The notes under the pieces are model-generated. The model searched no databases. It had not been told where the DNA came from and was given only the letters and a program-made list of their open reading frames with translations. Both the position numbers and the translations under genes were made by a program. From JAFGGT01 sp036733165 (GTDB lineage: Archaea > Methanobacteriota_B > Thermococci > Methanofastidiosales > NM3), in the NCBI GenBank assembly GCA_036733165.1, contig DAINBB010000001.1, forward strand, positions 81,609 to 145,608: a stretch of DNA of 64,000 bases, given 5' to 3'. Below are positions 8,191 through 16,629 of this stretch, piece after piece (within the stretch, counting starts at the first letter, position 1; each line of letters begins with the position of its first letter).

Positions 8191-9568
8191 GGAATACCAG
8201 ACCATCAACAAGATAGAGGGTCCATTGCTGTTCGTGCAGAAGGTCGAATCTGTTGGATACAAGGAATATGTCAAGATCAAGCTCCCAAGCGGGGAGATAA
8301 AGAGAGGCCAGGTGATAGAGACCTCGAAGGACTACGTCATAGTCCAGGTCTTTGAAAGCACCCAGGGCATCGATAAGCATACATACGTGCATTTCTCGGG
8401 CGAGACCATAAAGATGCCGGTGTCCAGCAACATGTTCGGCAGGATACTCTCAGGAATAGGGAAGCCCAGGGACGGAGGGATAGAGATAATCCCGGAGGAG
8501 AAGGTCGAGATCCAGGGAGAGGTCATTAATCCCTACAGAAGGGGAATTCCAAAGGACTTCATACAGACAGGGATATCGACCATCGATGGGATGAACACGC
8601 TTATCAGGGGACAGAAGCTCCCTATCTTCTCAGGGGCAGGCCTGCCCCACAACGAACTCGCCCTCCAGATAACCAAGCAGGCAAAGGTAAGGGACAGTAC
8701 CGAACCCTTCGCAGTGGTATTCTGCGCAATAGGCATCACGAACGATGAGGCAAGGCAGTTCATATCGAACTTCGAGAGGACGGGCGCACTGGAAAGGTGC
8801 GTGGTATTCCTCAATCTCGCCAACGACCCGTCCATAGAAAGGATCATAATACCCAGGATGGCGCTCTCCACGGCAGAGTATCTGGCATACGAGCTCGGAT
8901 ACCATGTGCTGACCATATTGACCGACATGACCAACTATTGCGAGGCCCTTCTGGAGATCGGGTCGGCAAGGGAGGAGGTGCCCGGCAGGAGAGGGTACCC
9001 TGGCTATCTGTACACAGACCTCGCGTCCATATACGAAAGGGCGGGGATGATCAAGAACAAAAAGGGATCGGTGACGCTGTTGCCAATCCTCACGATGCCA
9101 AGCGACGACAAGACCCATCCGGTTCCGGATCTCACCGGTTACATAACCGAGGGGCAGATATTTGTTTCCAGACCACTGTTCAACAGGGCCATATACCCCC
9201 CCGTGGACGTGCTGCCGTCCCTTTCAAGGTTGATGAACCAAGGCATCGGCAAGGGAAAGACCAGGGACGACCACAAACCCCTGTTCAATCAGCTCTATTC
9301 GGCATATGCAGACGGTCTTGAACTCAGGGGGCTCATTAACATCGTCGGGAAGGAAGCCCTCTCGAAGAGGGACCAGAGATTCCTGGACTTCGCTGACACG
9401 TTCGAGAAAAAGTTCGTGAGCCAGGGCAGGAACGAGAACAGGTCTATCGAGAAGACTCTGGACATCGGTTGGGAATGTCTCAGCGTGGTGCCTGATGACG
9501 ACCTTTCAAGGATCCCCAACGACATCCTGCAAAAATACCGCAGGAGGGAAGAGCCTGATAACGGATGA
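8180..9568 (+). CDS. atpB: A-type ATP synthase regulatory subunit B
   Basis: A 462-residue non-catalytic head subunit. The degenerate P-loop region reads PIFSGAGLPHNELA, as usual for B subunits, followed by TDMTNYCEALLEIGSAREEVPGR-type sequence and the ARG-finger-bearing region. I give the ATG at 8180, but GTG at 8177 is equally close. The ribosome site (GAGGTGAT) runs directly into the start, and the gene overlaps the end of atpA by 11 bases. Confidence 0.97.
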   Translation: MRIKEYQTINKIEGPLLFVQKVESVGYKEYVKIKLPSGEIKRGQVIETSKDYVIVQVFESTQGIDKHTYVHFSGETIKMPVSSNMFGRILSGIGKPRDGGIEIIPEEKVEIQGEVINPYRRGIPKDFIQTGISTIDGMNTLIRGQKLPIFSGAGLPHNELALQITKQAKVRDSTEPFAVVFCAIGITNDEARQFISNFERTGALERCVVFLNLANDPSIERIIIPRMALSTAEYLAYELGYHVLTILTDMTNYCEALLEIGSAREEVPGRRGYPGYLYTDLASIYERAGMIKNKKGSVTLLPILTMPSDDKTHPVPDLTGYITEGQIFVSRPLFNRAIYPPVDVLPSLSRLMNQGIGKGKTRDDHKPLFNQLYSAYADGLELRGLINIVGKEALSKRDQRFLDFADTFEKKFVSQGRNENRSIEKTLDIGWECLSVVPDDDLSRIPNDILQKYRRREEPDNG

Positions 9569-10181
9569 CATAAAGTACACAAGGTCGGACCTCCTTGAGG
9601 TAAAGAAGAAGATACGCCTCTCACAGATAGGTCATAAGCTGCTCAAGAAGAAGAGGGACGCCCTGATAATCGAGTTGCTCTCGAGCATCGAGAAGGCGAA
9701 GGACGCAAGGGCGGAACTTGACAGGGAATATGCCATGGCAAGGACAAAGATAGCCATGGCCCAGGCCACCGACGGGATAGTGAAGATAAAGTCCGCCGCC
9801 TTCGCGAGAAAGGAGGGACCCACGTTCCTGTTGAAAAAGGCCAATGTGATGGGCATAGAGGTGCCCCACATCTCGAGGACAAAGGTGCAGACCAGCGTCT
9901 TTGAAAGGGGATATGGAATTGGCAGCACCTCGTCAAGCATCGACGAGGCATCGCTCCACTATGAAAGGGTCGTTGAAAGGATCATAATGGCTGCGGAGTT
10001 CGAGACCATAATCAAGAAGATCCTTGTGGAGATCGAGAAGACCAAGAGACGGGTGAATTCCTTGGAGTTTAAGACCATCCCAGAGCTCCTCGATGCCCAG
10101 AAACGCATAAACGACAGATTGAACGAACAGGAGAGGGATAGGAACTTCCTAATAAAAAAGATAAAGAAGGATATAAAGTAG
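9555..10181 (+). CDS. atpD: A-type ATP synthase subunit D (central rotor), probable non-canonical start
   Basis: A long antiparallel coiled coil of the V/A-ATPase D family, recognised by YTRSDLLEVKKKIRLSQ near the N-terminus and the HKLLKKKRDALI segment. No ATG, GTG or TTG lies in frame near the expected start. A GGAGG at 9543-9547 is followed by in-frame CTG (9555) and ATA (9558), giving about 208 residues, the family length. The only in-frame ATG, at 9495, would overlap atpB by 74 bases and add 20 unrelated residues. Function is certain; the start codon is inferred. Confidence 0.88.
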   Translation: MITDDIKYTRSDLLEVKKKIRLSQIGHKLLKKKRDALIIELLSSIEKAKDARAELDREYAMARTKIAMAQATDGIVKIKSAAFARKEGPTFLLKKANVMGIEVPHISRTKVQTSVFERGYGIGSTSSSIDEASLHYERVVERIIMAAEFETIIKKILVEIEKTKRRVNSLEFKTIPELLDAQKRINDRLNEQERDRNFLIKKIKKDIK

Positions 10182-10182
10182 T

Positions 10183-10581
10183 TCAAATCTCCTCTACGAT
10201 CAGGTCTATTACCTCATCGATCTTTTCTATCTCGCGCTGCACTTCCTTGACACTCACACGGGCGTTTGAGAAGTCCAAGAGCTTCACCGAGATGTATATT
10301 CCCTCATCGACCTGCCCCCCGCGTCCAAAGACTATGTTGATCCCAAGATCCCCAAGTACAGTGTCCACCTTGGCGTTGGTCCCAGGAACGTTCTTTATCA
10401 TCAACTTCATCTCTGCGGCCTTCACGAGGCTTGATATAAGGGGCCTGACAATGATCTCCTTCTTGGCCCGGTTGCCCTGGAACACGAGATATTCGCCGCT
10501 CCTAACGTTCAGTGTTGACAGAACATCGCTAGGGATCTTTACTGTGTCTCCCTCTGTCTTCTGAATTGAATACACTGACAT
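10183..10581 (-). CDS. AbrB-like N-terminal region fused to an ACT domain
   Basis: A 132-residue protein. The first 45 residues resemble a swapped-hairpin AbrB/SpoVT domain (YSIQKTEGDTVKIPSDVLSTLNV, then GEYLVFQ). Residues 60-130 look like an ACT ligand-binding domain (MKLMIKNVPGTNAKVDTVLGDLGINI). This suggests a small-molecule-responsive DNA-binding regulator, but its ligand and targets are unknown. It converges on the end of the ATP synthase operon with one base between the two stop codons. Confidence 0.6.
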   Translation of the reverse strand: MSVYSIQKTEGDTVKIPSDVLSTLNVRSGEYLVFQGNRAKKEIIVRPLISSLVKAAEMKLMIKNVPGTNAKVDTVLGDLGINIVFGRGGQVDEGIYISVKLLDFSNARVSVKEVQREIEKIDEVIDLIVEEI

Positions 10582-10669
10582 GGAATAAAAGAAAGGTTTC
10601 TTTTATTTATAATTATTGCTTATTGTCTAAGACATGGGAGGTCCCATGCAAGGACCATGAAGAGATTGA

Positions 10670-11593
10670 TCACCTGCTTAGGTCGAGCATCCTCTGAAGA
10701 GGTTCCTGGGCCCTCTCGATCACGTCCCTGGGCAGGGTCATGACGTTCTTGCGGTCCCTTGCCGTCTTGTAGAGATTCTCAAGATTCGTCTTTTTCATAT
10801 CTTTGCACACGGCGCCTTCGAGACAGAAGAACCTTTTCTCAGGTATCTCCCTTGAAAGCCGGTAACACATCTCCTTCTCGGTCCCTATGATGAACTCGTC
10901 TGATGATGAACCCTTCGCCCGTTTCAGCATGCCGTTGGTGGAGAGAATGTAGTCGGCGGCCTCCTGGACCTCCGGGACACATTCCGGGTGGACCAGGACC
11001 TCGGCATCTGGATGCCTTTTCATCAGGTCACCTATCTGGTCCATGCCTATCAGAGAATTGTGGACATAACAGTATCCGTTGTCAGGAATGGGAATAAGCT
11101 CCTTGTCAGTGTAATGCTGGGTCCAGTGCCTGAGATTCTTATCGGGGCCGAAGAGGACCTTCTCCTCATCGAGGGAGTTGACTATCTTGATGGAATTGGC
11201 CGATGTGCATATCACGTCCGCCTCCGCCTTGGCGGCCGCCGTTGTGTTTCCATACAGTACCACGGCAGCATCGGGATATTCTTCCTTGGCGCTAAGTATG
11301 ATTTCCGGCTGCAGCATGCCCGCCATCGGGCAGTGTGCATCAAGGTCGGGCACCAGAACGGTCTTCTCGGGATTCAGGATCAGGGCGGACTCCGCCATGA
11401 ACTTGACGCCGGCAAATAGGATGGTCCTGGCATCCAGTTCCTGTGCTAGGTAACAAAGTTCAAGGGAGTCCCCAAGATAATCGGCTATGTCCTGGACCTC
11501 CGGCAACTGGTAGTTATGTGCCAGTATGACCATGTCCTCTTTCTCTTTTAGCTCATTGATCCTTTCAGGAAGATTCAAACGATCGCCATTCAT
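10670..11593 (-). CDS. nadA: Quinolinate synthase NadA
   Basis: Condenses iminoaspartate with dihydroxyacetone phosphate to quinolinate in NAD synthesis, using a [4Fe-4S] cluster. The family start AHNYQLPEVQDIADYLGDS is present, as are HPECVPEVQ and the cysteines at VICTSANS, HPEC and LEGAVCKDM that fit the cluster ligands. The longer frame starts at 11620, but a TATA-like AAGTTTATTAATG overlaps that ATG. The ATG at 11593 lies about 25 bases beyond the TATA box and gives a probable leaderless 307-residue protein. No nadB or nadC is nearby. Confidence 0.95.
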   Translation of the reverse strand: MNGDRLNLPERINELKEKEDMVILAHNYQLPEVQDIADYLGDSLELCYLAQELDARTILFAGVKFMAESALILNPEKTVLVPDLDAHCPMAGMLQPEIILSAKEEYPDAAVVLYGNTTAAAKAEADVICTSANSIKIVNSLDEEKVLFGPDKNLRHWTQHYTDKELIPIPDNGYCYVHNSLIGMDQIGDLMKRHPDAEVLVHPECVPEVQEAADYILSTNGMLKRAKGSSSDEFIIGTEKEMCYRLSREIPEKRFFCLEGAVCKDMKKTNLENLYKTARDRKNVMTLPRDVIERAQEPLQRMLDLSR

Positions 11594-11701
11594 CTTTTTA
11601 AGTCGATTTATTAGATTCATTAATAAACTTTCTTATCGATAAACCCAATGCAAATCAAGGAAAGGGATGACAACGCAGGGTAATCGGTATATCATTCGCC
11701 A

Positions 11702-12373
11702 TCATAATATATCCCTTAGTTCGCTAAGCCTCCCTATGGTGTGGTCAGGCGTTATCTCAGACTGCCTTTTGTAATTGAAGAAACCGTTCTTGAACAATAT
11801 GGTGGTCGCACCTATGTCCCTTCCCCCCACGATATCCGTCTCCAATCTGTCCCCGACGACATACACGTTCTTCTCGTCCCCGGAAAGGGCCATCTTGAAG
11901 TTGTTGGATTCCGGTTTTGCTGTACCGACCGCTCCGGCTATCACTATCTTGTCAAAGTAACCTTCAATGCCAAGATGTTCAATTTTCCGCTTCTGGTCCC
12001 ATTCCGAGCCATCGGTGACTATGCATAGCCTATACCTTCCCTTGAGATATTCCAATGCGTCGCTTGCGCCATCGGTCAGGGTAAAGTACCGATAGAACTC
12101 CCTATCGAAGGATTCTATGGCGTTCTCAATGATCGATGCGTCAATATCGGGATAGAATCTTCTTATGAACATCTCGATTACCTGGTAGGAGTCCTTGAGA
12201 AGTATGTCCATGTTGCTGGCTATGAACTCCTCGTTCTTTCTAAAGATCATGGCCTTTATCAAACGGAACATGCCTCTTCTAACGAAGAAGCACAAAAGCC
12301 TCTTGTTGGCCTTGCCAGATGCCTGCCAGGTGTTCGCAAGCGTGTCATCAAGGTCGAATATCACAGTATCCAT
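11702..12373 (-). CDS. HAD-superfamily hydrolase
   Basis: A 223-residue HAD phosphatase. Motif I is DLDDTLANT at residues 7-15 (nucleophile D7 and acid/base D9), motif II is the TDGS region, the motif III lysine follows in GAVGTAKPE, and motif IV is VGDRLETDIVGG. A helical cap domain (about 20-90) fits the pyrophosphatase/phosphoglycolate-like subfamily. The substrate cannot be read from the sequence. It diverges from the DUF2284 gene. Confidence 0.85.
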   Translation of the reverse strand: MDTVIFDLDDTLANTWQASGKANKRLLCFFVRRGMFRLIKAMIFRKNEEFIASNMDILLKDSYQVIEMFIRRFYPDIDASIIENAIESFDREFYRYFTLTDGASDALEYLKGRYRLCIVTDGSEWDQKRKIEHLGIEGYFDKIVIAGAVGTAKPESNNFKMALSGDEKNVYVVGDRLETDIVGGRDIGATTILFKNGFFNYKRQSEITPDHTIGRLSELRDIL

Positions 12374-12440
12374 TACATTCAGGGGAGAGAAAAATTATAT
12401 ATAATTTTTCCAAGATGATATTTAGGTCGGATGTGAAAGG

Positions 12441-12959
12441 ATGATTCAGGATATCATTGCCAAGACATTGAGCTATGGGGTAAACGACTACAGGGTCATT
12501 GATCCTGGCAATATAAAGGTTTACCAATGGGTGAGGATCAAATGCCAGTTCGGTTGCCCTGTCTACGACACCAACTACACATGCCCTCCGCATGTTCCGG
12601 AACTTGACAAGGTAAGGGAGTTCTTTTCGGAATACAAGAGGGGGATACTCATTGAACTCAGCGGCCTCAGGGTACTAGACGACCAAAGGAAGGTCCAAAA
12701 GATCCTTCTAAAGGTTGAGAGGGAGGCGTTCCTCAGAGGATACTACAAGGCCTTTGGCATCTCCGCGGGGCCCTGCCATATCTGCAAGGCGTGCAAGGCC
12801 ATTGACGGCAGGCCGTGCCATGACACTGGGCGCAGGCCTTCCCTTGAGGCGCTTGGTGTCGATGTGTATGAACTGATCACCTCTTCGGGGATGGACCTCA
12901 GTCCCGTGCAGAAGAAGAGCGAGGAATACAAGAGCTTCGGGCTTTTGCTTCTTGACTGA
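12441..12959 (+). CDS. DUF2284 metal-binding protein
   Basis: A 172-residue cysteine-rich protein of the DUF2284 family, common in anaerobic archaea and bacteria. It has CQFGCPVYDTNYTCPPHVP (four Cys) near residue 35-53, and a second cluster, GPCHICKACKAIDGRPC, around residues 110-128, followed by RPSLEALGVD. The spacing suggests an Fe-S or other metal site. The family function is not established. It ends 52 bases before the tRNA gene. Confidence 0.8.
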   Translation: MIQDIIAKTLSYGVNDYRVIDPGNIKVYQWVRIKCQFGCPVYDTNYTCPPHVPELDKVREFFSEYKRGILIELSGLRVLDDQRKVQKILLKVEREAFLRGYYKAFGISAGPCHICKACKAIDGRPCHDTGRRPSLEALGVDVYELITSSGMDLSPVQKKSEEYKSFGLLLLD

Positions 12960-13011
12960 GAATGAAACCGAAAGGTTTATATTAATATTTTTTAGTGCTA
13001 GATTTACTGTT

Positions 13012-13087
13012 AGCCGGGTAGGGTAGGGGACAATCCTGCAGGACTCTGGATCCCGCGACCGCGGTTCGAATCCGCGCCCGGCTACCA
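13012..13087 (+). tRNA. tRNA-Gln (anticodon CTG), CCA encoded
   Basis: A cloverleaf can be drawn by eye. The acceptor stem AGCCGGG/CCCGGCT is perfect. The T arm GCGG-TTCGAAT-CCGC is standard. The anticodon loop CTCTGGA puts CTG at 13046-13048. The D arm is GGGTA to CAATCC. The anticodon stem has one A-C mismatch at its second pair. Discriminator A (13084) is followed by encoded CCA. There is no intron. Anticodon CTG reads glutamine codon CAG. Confidence 0.93.
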
Positions 13088-13130
13088 AACGATTCATTCA
13101 TATACATTTTGTCATCAATTCCAGCAAAGC

Positions 13131-13322
13131 ATTTTTATAAGAGTAAGATTTCCTTATGGTTGAACTGGTGAAATATATGAGCCATGCAATCGCGAACACA
13201 ACAAAGACGATCAATGCGTATACTAATACCCTTTCTAGTTCTACAAAGGTATACGCTTATAGTTATTAGCGATTGTATCATCTGTTCCTTAGCGCCTAGT
13301 AAAGACATCTAGGAGGACTAAC
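13131..13322 (+). promoter_or_regulatory. Promoter and structured leader of the aryl-acid operon
   Basis: TATA element ATTTTTATAAGAG (13131-13143) behind CAGCAAAGC predicts a start near 13160 and a leader of about 160 nt. The leader has nested inverted repeats: CAATCGC/GCGATTG (13187-13193 with 13269-13275) enclosing GCGTATAC/GTATACGC (13216-13223 with 13249-13256). A third hairpin, CCTAG/CTAGG (13295-13299 with 13309-13313), pairs with part of the ribosome site AGGAGG (13311-13316) of the CoA ligase gene. A short reading frame spans the nested repeats. The layout resembles a leader-peptide control region. Confidence 0.5.
13177..13269 (+). CDS. Putative 30-residue Tyr-rich leader peptide
   Basis: The frame MSHAIANTTKTINAYTNT... 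ends ...KVYAYSY and then stops. GGTGA sits six bases before the ATG, the same ribosome-site core used by other genes here. Tyr occurs at positions 15, 26, 28 and 30, so three of the last five codons are Tyr. The frame covers both arms of the GCGTATAC inverted repeat, and its stop overlaps the outer repeat. It stands before an operon for aromatic-acid metabolism. Translation is inferred only; the frame could be chance. Confidence 0.4.
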   Translation: MSHAIANTTKTINAYTNTLSSSTKVYAYSY

Positions 13323-14630
13323 ATGTTATCAACAAAAGTCAGTAGATATGATATTATTTCTCAACAGGAAAAATCGTTGCGCAGAATGGTCAAATATGGT
13401 GAGAAGAACTCTCCCTGGATCAAAAGACAGCTTAAGGAAGCTGGCTTGAGAGCAGACGATATACGGTCAAGGGAGGACCTCTCCAAGATACCGTTCACTA
13501 CTAAGGATACCCTTAGGGAGAACTACCCGTTCGGGCTCTTGGCATGTCCACTTGACAAGGTCGTCAGATTCCATGCCTCATCCGGTACCACCGGAAAGTC
13601 CACGGTAGTCTATTATACAAAGGATGACATCGACATATGGTCTGGCCTTATGGCCAGGGTCCTGAAGACAACGGGACTCACCAACAAGGACATAATGCAG
13701 ATCATATACAACTACGGTTTCTTTACAGGCGGATTCGGTTTTCATTACGGTGCAGAGAAACTTGGCGTCTCTGTCATACCTTCCGGTTCGGGGAACACGA
13801 AAAAACAACTGGAGATAATGAGAGACTTCAACACCACCTCTTTCACGAGCACCCCATCATACGCCCTGCACCTGGCCGAGGTGGCCCAGGAGGAGGGAGT
13901 AGACCCCGAAAGGGATCTGAAACTTAGGCAGGGGGTGTTTGGCGGTGAGCCTTGGACTGACTCCCTTCGGAAACAGATAGAGGGGGCGTTCGGCATCGAT
14001 GCCTACGACAACTACGGCCTCTCAGAGATGTGCGGTCCCGGACTCGCCTGCGAATGCGAGGAGAAGGACGGACTTCATTTCTGGGATGATTACTTCATCC
14101 TAGAGGTCATCGATCCGGACACTGGGGAGGTCCTGGAGGACGGGGAGAGGGGCGAACTGGTCTTCACGCCGCTATGGAAGGAGGCCATGCCGTTGCTAAG
14201 GTACAGGACCAGGGACATATCAAGGATAATAACAGACGAATGTGAATGCGGTCTTCCATTCGGACGGATAGAGAGGATAACCGGCAGAAGCGATGACATG
14301 CTCATAATCAAGGGGGTCAACATATTCCCCTCACAGATAGAGGAGGTAATATCCAAACATCCTGCATTCCAGGGACACTACCAGATCCTTGTCGAGAAGA
14401 GGGGTTACATGGATGCCCTGACCATAAACATGGAGGTCACTAACAATCTCTTCTCGGGGAACCTAAGGGACCTGCTAAGGGTCCAAAAGGAGCTTGAGGA
14501 GAGCATAAGGTCTACCTTCTTCATATCCGCGGACGTGAAGCTGGTAGAGGAGGGGAGCATGCCTAGATCTGTAGGCAAGGCTCAGAGAGTTATAGACTTA
14601 AGAGGAGATAACAATGATAATAGGTCTTGA
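13323..14630 (+). CDS. paaK: Phenylacetate-CoA ligase family (aryl-acid CoA ligase)
   Basis: A 435-residue adenylate-forming enzyme of the PaaK family. It has the AMP-binding P-loop SSGTTGKST at 86-94, the motif YGLSEMCGPG near 225, and a C-terminal lid domain with GRSDDMLIIKGVNIFPSQIE. It should activate phenylacetate, indoleacetate or a related aryl acid to its CoA thioester, which 2-oxoacid ferredoxin oxidoreductases can reductively carboxylate. The exact acid is not determined. AGGAGG lies six bases before the ATG. The end overlaps the next small gene, and a symporter and ACT protein follow. Confidence 0.9.
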   Translation: MLSTKVSRYDIISQQEKSLRRMVKYGEKNSPWIKRQLKEAGLRADDIRSREDLSKIPFTTKDTLRENYPFGLLACPLDKVVRFHASSGTTGKSTVVYYTKDDIDIWSGLMARVLKTTGLTNKDIMQIIYNYGFFTGGFGFHYGAEKLGVSVIPSGSGNTKKQLEIMRDFNTTSFTSTPSYALHLAEVAQEEGVDPERDLKLRQGVFGGEPWTDSLRKQIEGAFGIDAYDNYGLSEMCGPGLACECEEKDGLHFWDDYFILEVIDPDTGEVLEDGERGELVFTPLWKEAMPLLRYRTRDISRIITDECECGLPFGRIERITGRSDDMLIIKGVNIFPSQIEEVISKHPAFQGHYQILVEKRGYMDALTINMEVTNNLFSGNLRDLLRVQKELEESIRSTFFISADVKLVEEGSMPRSVGKAQRVIDLRGDNNDNRS

Positions 14631-14730
14631 AGATAAGGTATTCTATATAACGTTCGGGATACCTGTCCTGATATTTGTGCTACTATTGATATGGGGTAAG
14701 GTCTACGACCCTGGAAAGGAGGATGATTGA
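14614..14730 (+). CDS. Small single-span membrane protein upstream of the symporter
   Basis: A 38-residue frame, MIIGLEDKVFYITFGIPVL..., has one hydrophobic segment (about residues 10-27) and a charged tail ending GKEDD. It starts inside the end of the CoA ligase gene, four bases after GGAGAT, and ends one base before the symporter start. Several solute:sodium symporters are preceded by a tiny membrane protein, so an accessory subunit is a fair guess. I recognise no family. Confidence 0.6.
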   Translation: MIIGLEDKVFYITFGIPVLIFVLLLIWGKVYDPGKEDD

Positions 14731-14731
14731 T

Positions 14732-16240
14732 ATGGCAGACTTCTACAGGGTCTTTATTGTAATGGTATACTTCGTTGTCCTCATGGGCATCGGAACGTGG
14801 GCATCAAGGAAGATAAAGACATCCACGGACTACATGCTGGCGGGGAAGAATCTCGGGTTCTGGGTCTTCGTGTTCCTGATCGTGGCCTCCACCACGTCCG
14901 GGATGACCCTGCTGGGATCGTCGGGGCTTGGATATGTCACGGGGTGGCCGACAATATGGGAACAGATATTCGTGCCCCTCACCGTGGCGTTCTGCATCAT
15001 ATTCTATGGGGCCAAGATGGCCAAGATAGGCAGGAAGAGGGGATACCTCACCGTGCAGGACTACTTTGCCGACAGGTTCTACAGCCCCAGGGGGATACGG
15101 GGCATCGCCGGCATATCCGTGATCACGACCAGCATCATATACCTGGTCGGACAGTACACCGCCATAAGCATCGTGCTCGTATGGATATTCAACATCACGC
15201 ATACGCAGGCGCTGTTGATAGCGGGGACCATAGTCTTCATCTATGTTCTGCTTGGCGGACTTTATGCCGTTGCATGGACAAATACCATCCAAGGTCTGGC
15301 CATCATCATAGGTGTTGTCATATTGGCGCCCTTAATAATAAAGGAAGCCGGTGGAATGACCTTCATCAATGGCGTTCTGGCCTCCATCGACCCCGAGATG
15401 ATCACCCTCTCATACCCTGAGGCATACGCAAGCTACGCCTTTGCAACGCCCATGTATCTTGTATCGTTCTTCTTTTTGTTGGCGATAGGCCTCGGCTCCA
15501 GTCCACACATCATAAACAACGTGCTGGCTGTCAGGAAGCAGAAGTACTTCAAGTACGCCCCGGTCGCAGCATTTGGCATATACGTAGTTGTCATGTACCT
15601 CATAAAGATGGTCGGATTCTCTGCCAGGGCCATGGTGGAGACCGGAGCGATGACCGTGCCCTATGCTGACTATTCCTTCGTGGCCGCTGTGGAACATGTG
15701 CTTCCAGACGCCGTCTGGCCAATATTCATGGTAGTGGTCCTGGCGGCTGTCATGTCGACCACCGACAGGATAATGCTGACCATAGGGAACACGGCCAGCT
15801 GGGACATATACAAGAACATCATAAACCCGGATGCCGATGACAAGAAGGTAACGCTATACACCAGGATAGTCGTGTTTGCCGTGGCCGTCATCACCATAGT
15901 GCTGGCAATAAATCCCCCGAGCCTTCTGGCCTGGCTCATATGGATGACCATAGGAATAACCCTTTCGGTGTTCGTGGTGCCGCTTGTTGCGGGGCTCTAC
16001 TGGAAGAGGGCGACAAGGGAAGGTGCGATGGCCGCGATGATATCAGGCTTCGTGTCGGCCGTTGTATTCGGATACATCTACAAATACGTCGAGGTTCTGC
16101 CAATGCACTTTTCAATGTACAGTTTCATAGTATCCGTGGTGGCGATGATAGTGGTAAGCCTAGTGACAAAACCACCGCCCGCCGAAGTAATCGAAAGGAC
16201 ATTTACCGGCCCTTTCATCAGCATCAAGGAGGATAAATAG
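14732..16240 (+). CDS. Solute:sodium symporter (SSS family)
   Basis: A 502-residue, 13-span transporter of the SSS family. The family signature regions are seen: the early ASRKIKTSTDYMLAGKNLGF segment, WPTIWEQ, and the LLGGLYAVAWTNTIQG motif of span 5-6. I chose the ATG at 14732 because AAGGAGG (14716-14722) is nine bases upstream, whereas the in-frame ATG at 14723 abuts it. Its place between an aryl-acid CoA ligase and an ACT protein suggests sodium-coupled uptake of the ligase substrate. That substrate assignment is inference. Confidence 0.88.
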   Translation: MADFYRVFIVMVYFVVLMGIGTWASRKIKTSTDYMLAGKNLGFWVFVFLIVASTTSGMTLLGSSGLGYVTGWPTIWEQIFVPLTVAFCIIFYGAKMAKIGRKRGYLTVQDYFADRFYSPRGIRGIAGISVITTSIIYLVGQYTAISIVLVWIFNITHTQALLIAGTIVFIYVLLGGLYAVAWTNTIQGLAIIIGVVILAPLIIKEAGGMTFINGVLASIDPEMITLSYPEAYASYAFATPMYLVSFFFLLAIGLGSSPHIINNVLAVRKQKYFKYAPVAAFGIYVVVMYLIKMVGFSARAMVETGAMTVPYADYSFVAAVEHVLPDAVWPIFMVVVLAAVMSTTDRIMLTIGNTASWDIYKNIINPDADDKKVTLYTRIVVFAVAVITIVLAINPPSLLAWLIWMTIGITLSVFVVPLVAGLYWKRATREGAMAAMISGFVSAVVFGYIYKYVEVLPMHFSMYSFIVSVVAMIVVSLVTKPPPAEVIERTFTGPFISIKEDK

Positions 16241-16621
16241 ATGGACGTGATATCGGTCTTCATCCAGAACAGACCGGGAAGATTGTCGCAGATACTTAAG
16301 GAGATAGTGAGTCTGAGATTGCATGGATTCTCAATCGCCGATGCCGGCGAGTTCGGAGTGGTAAGGCTCTGCGTGGACGAACCGATGAGGGCAGTCGAAA
16401 AACTGAAGAATCATGACCTGATAGCCCATGTAACGCCGGCCATTGCGATAGAGGACAGCAGGCTAATGGACACCATTGACCTCTTTGAGATGAGGAACAT
16501 AAACATAGATGAGGCCATCTATGCGGTGAACTTCGATGAGAAATCGCTTGTCGTCCTAAAGGTCTCAGACATCAAGCTGGCAAGGAAATTGTTGGAAGAG
16601 GAAGGAATACCATCCTTCTGA
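16241..16621 (+). CDS. Tandem ACT-domain protein
   Basis: A 126-residue protein made of two ACT-like repeats: MDVISVFIQNRPGRLSQILKE at the start, and a second beta-alpha-beta unit from about residue 68 (NINIDEAIYAVN). Stand-alone ACT-pair proteins next to PaaK-type ligases are a known archaeal and bacterial arrangement and probably sense an amino acid. The start directly abuts the symporter stop. Likely role: an aromatic amino acid sensor for the operon or its enzymes. Confidence 0.82.
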   Translation: MDVISVFIQNRPGRLSQILKEIVSLRLHGFSIADAGEFGVVRLCVDEPMRAVEKLKNHDLIAHVTPAIAIEDSRLMDTIDLFEMRNINIDEAIYAVNFDEKSLVVLKVSDIKLARKLLEEEGIPSF

Positions 16622-16629
16622 TTCCTTTT

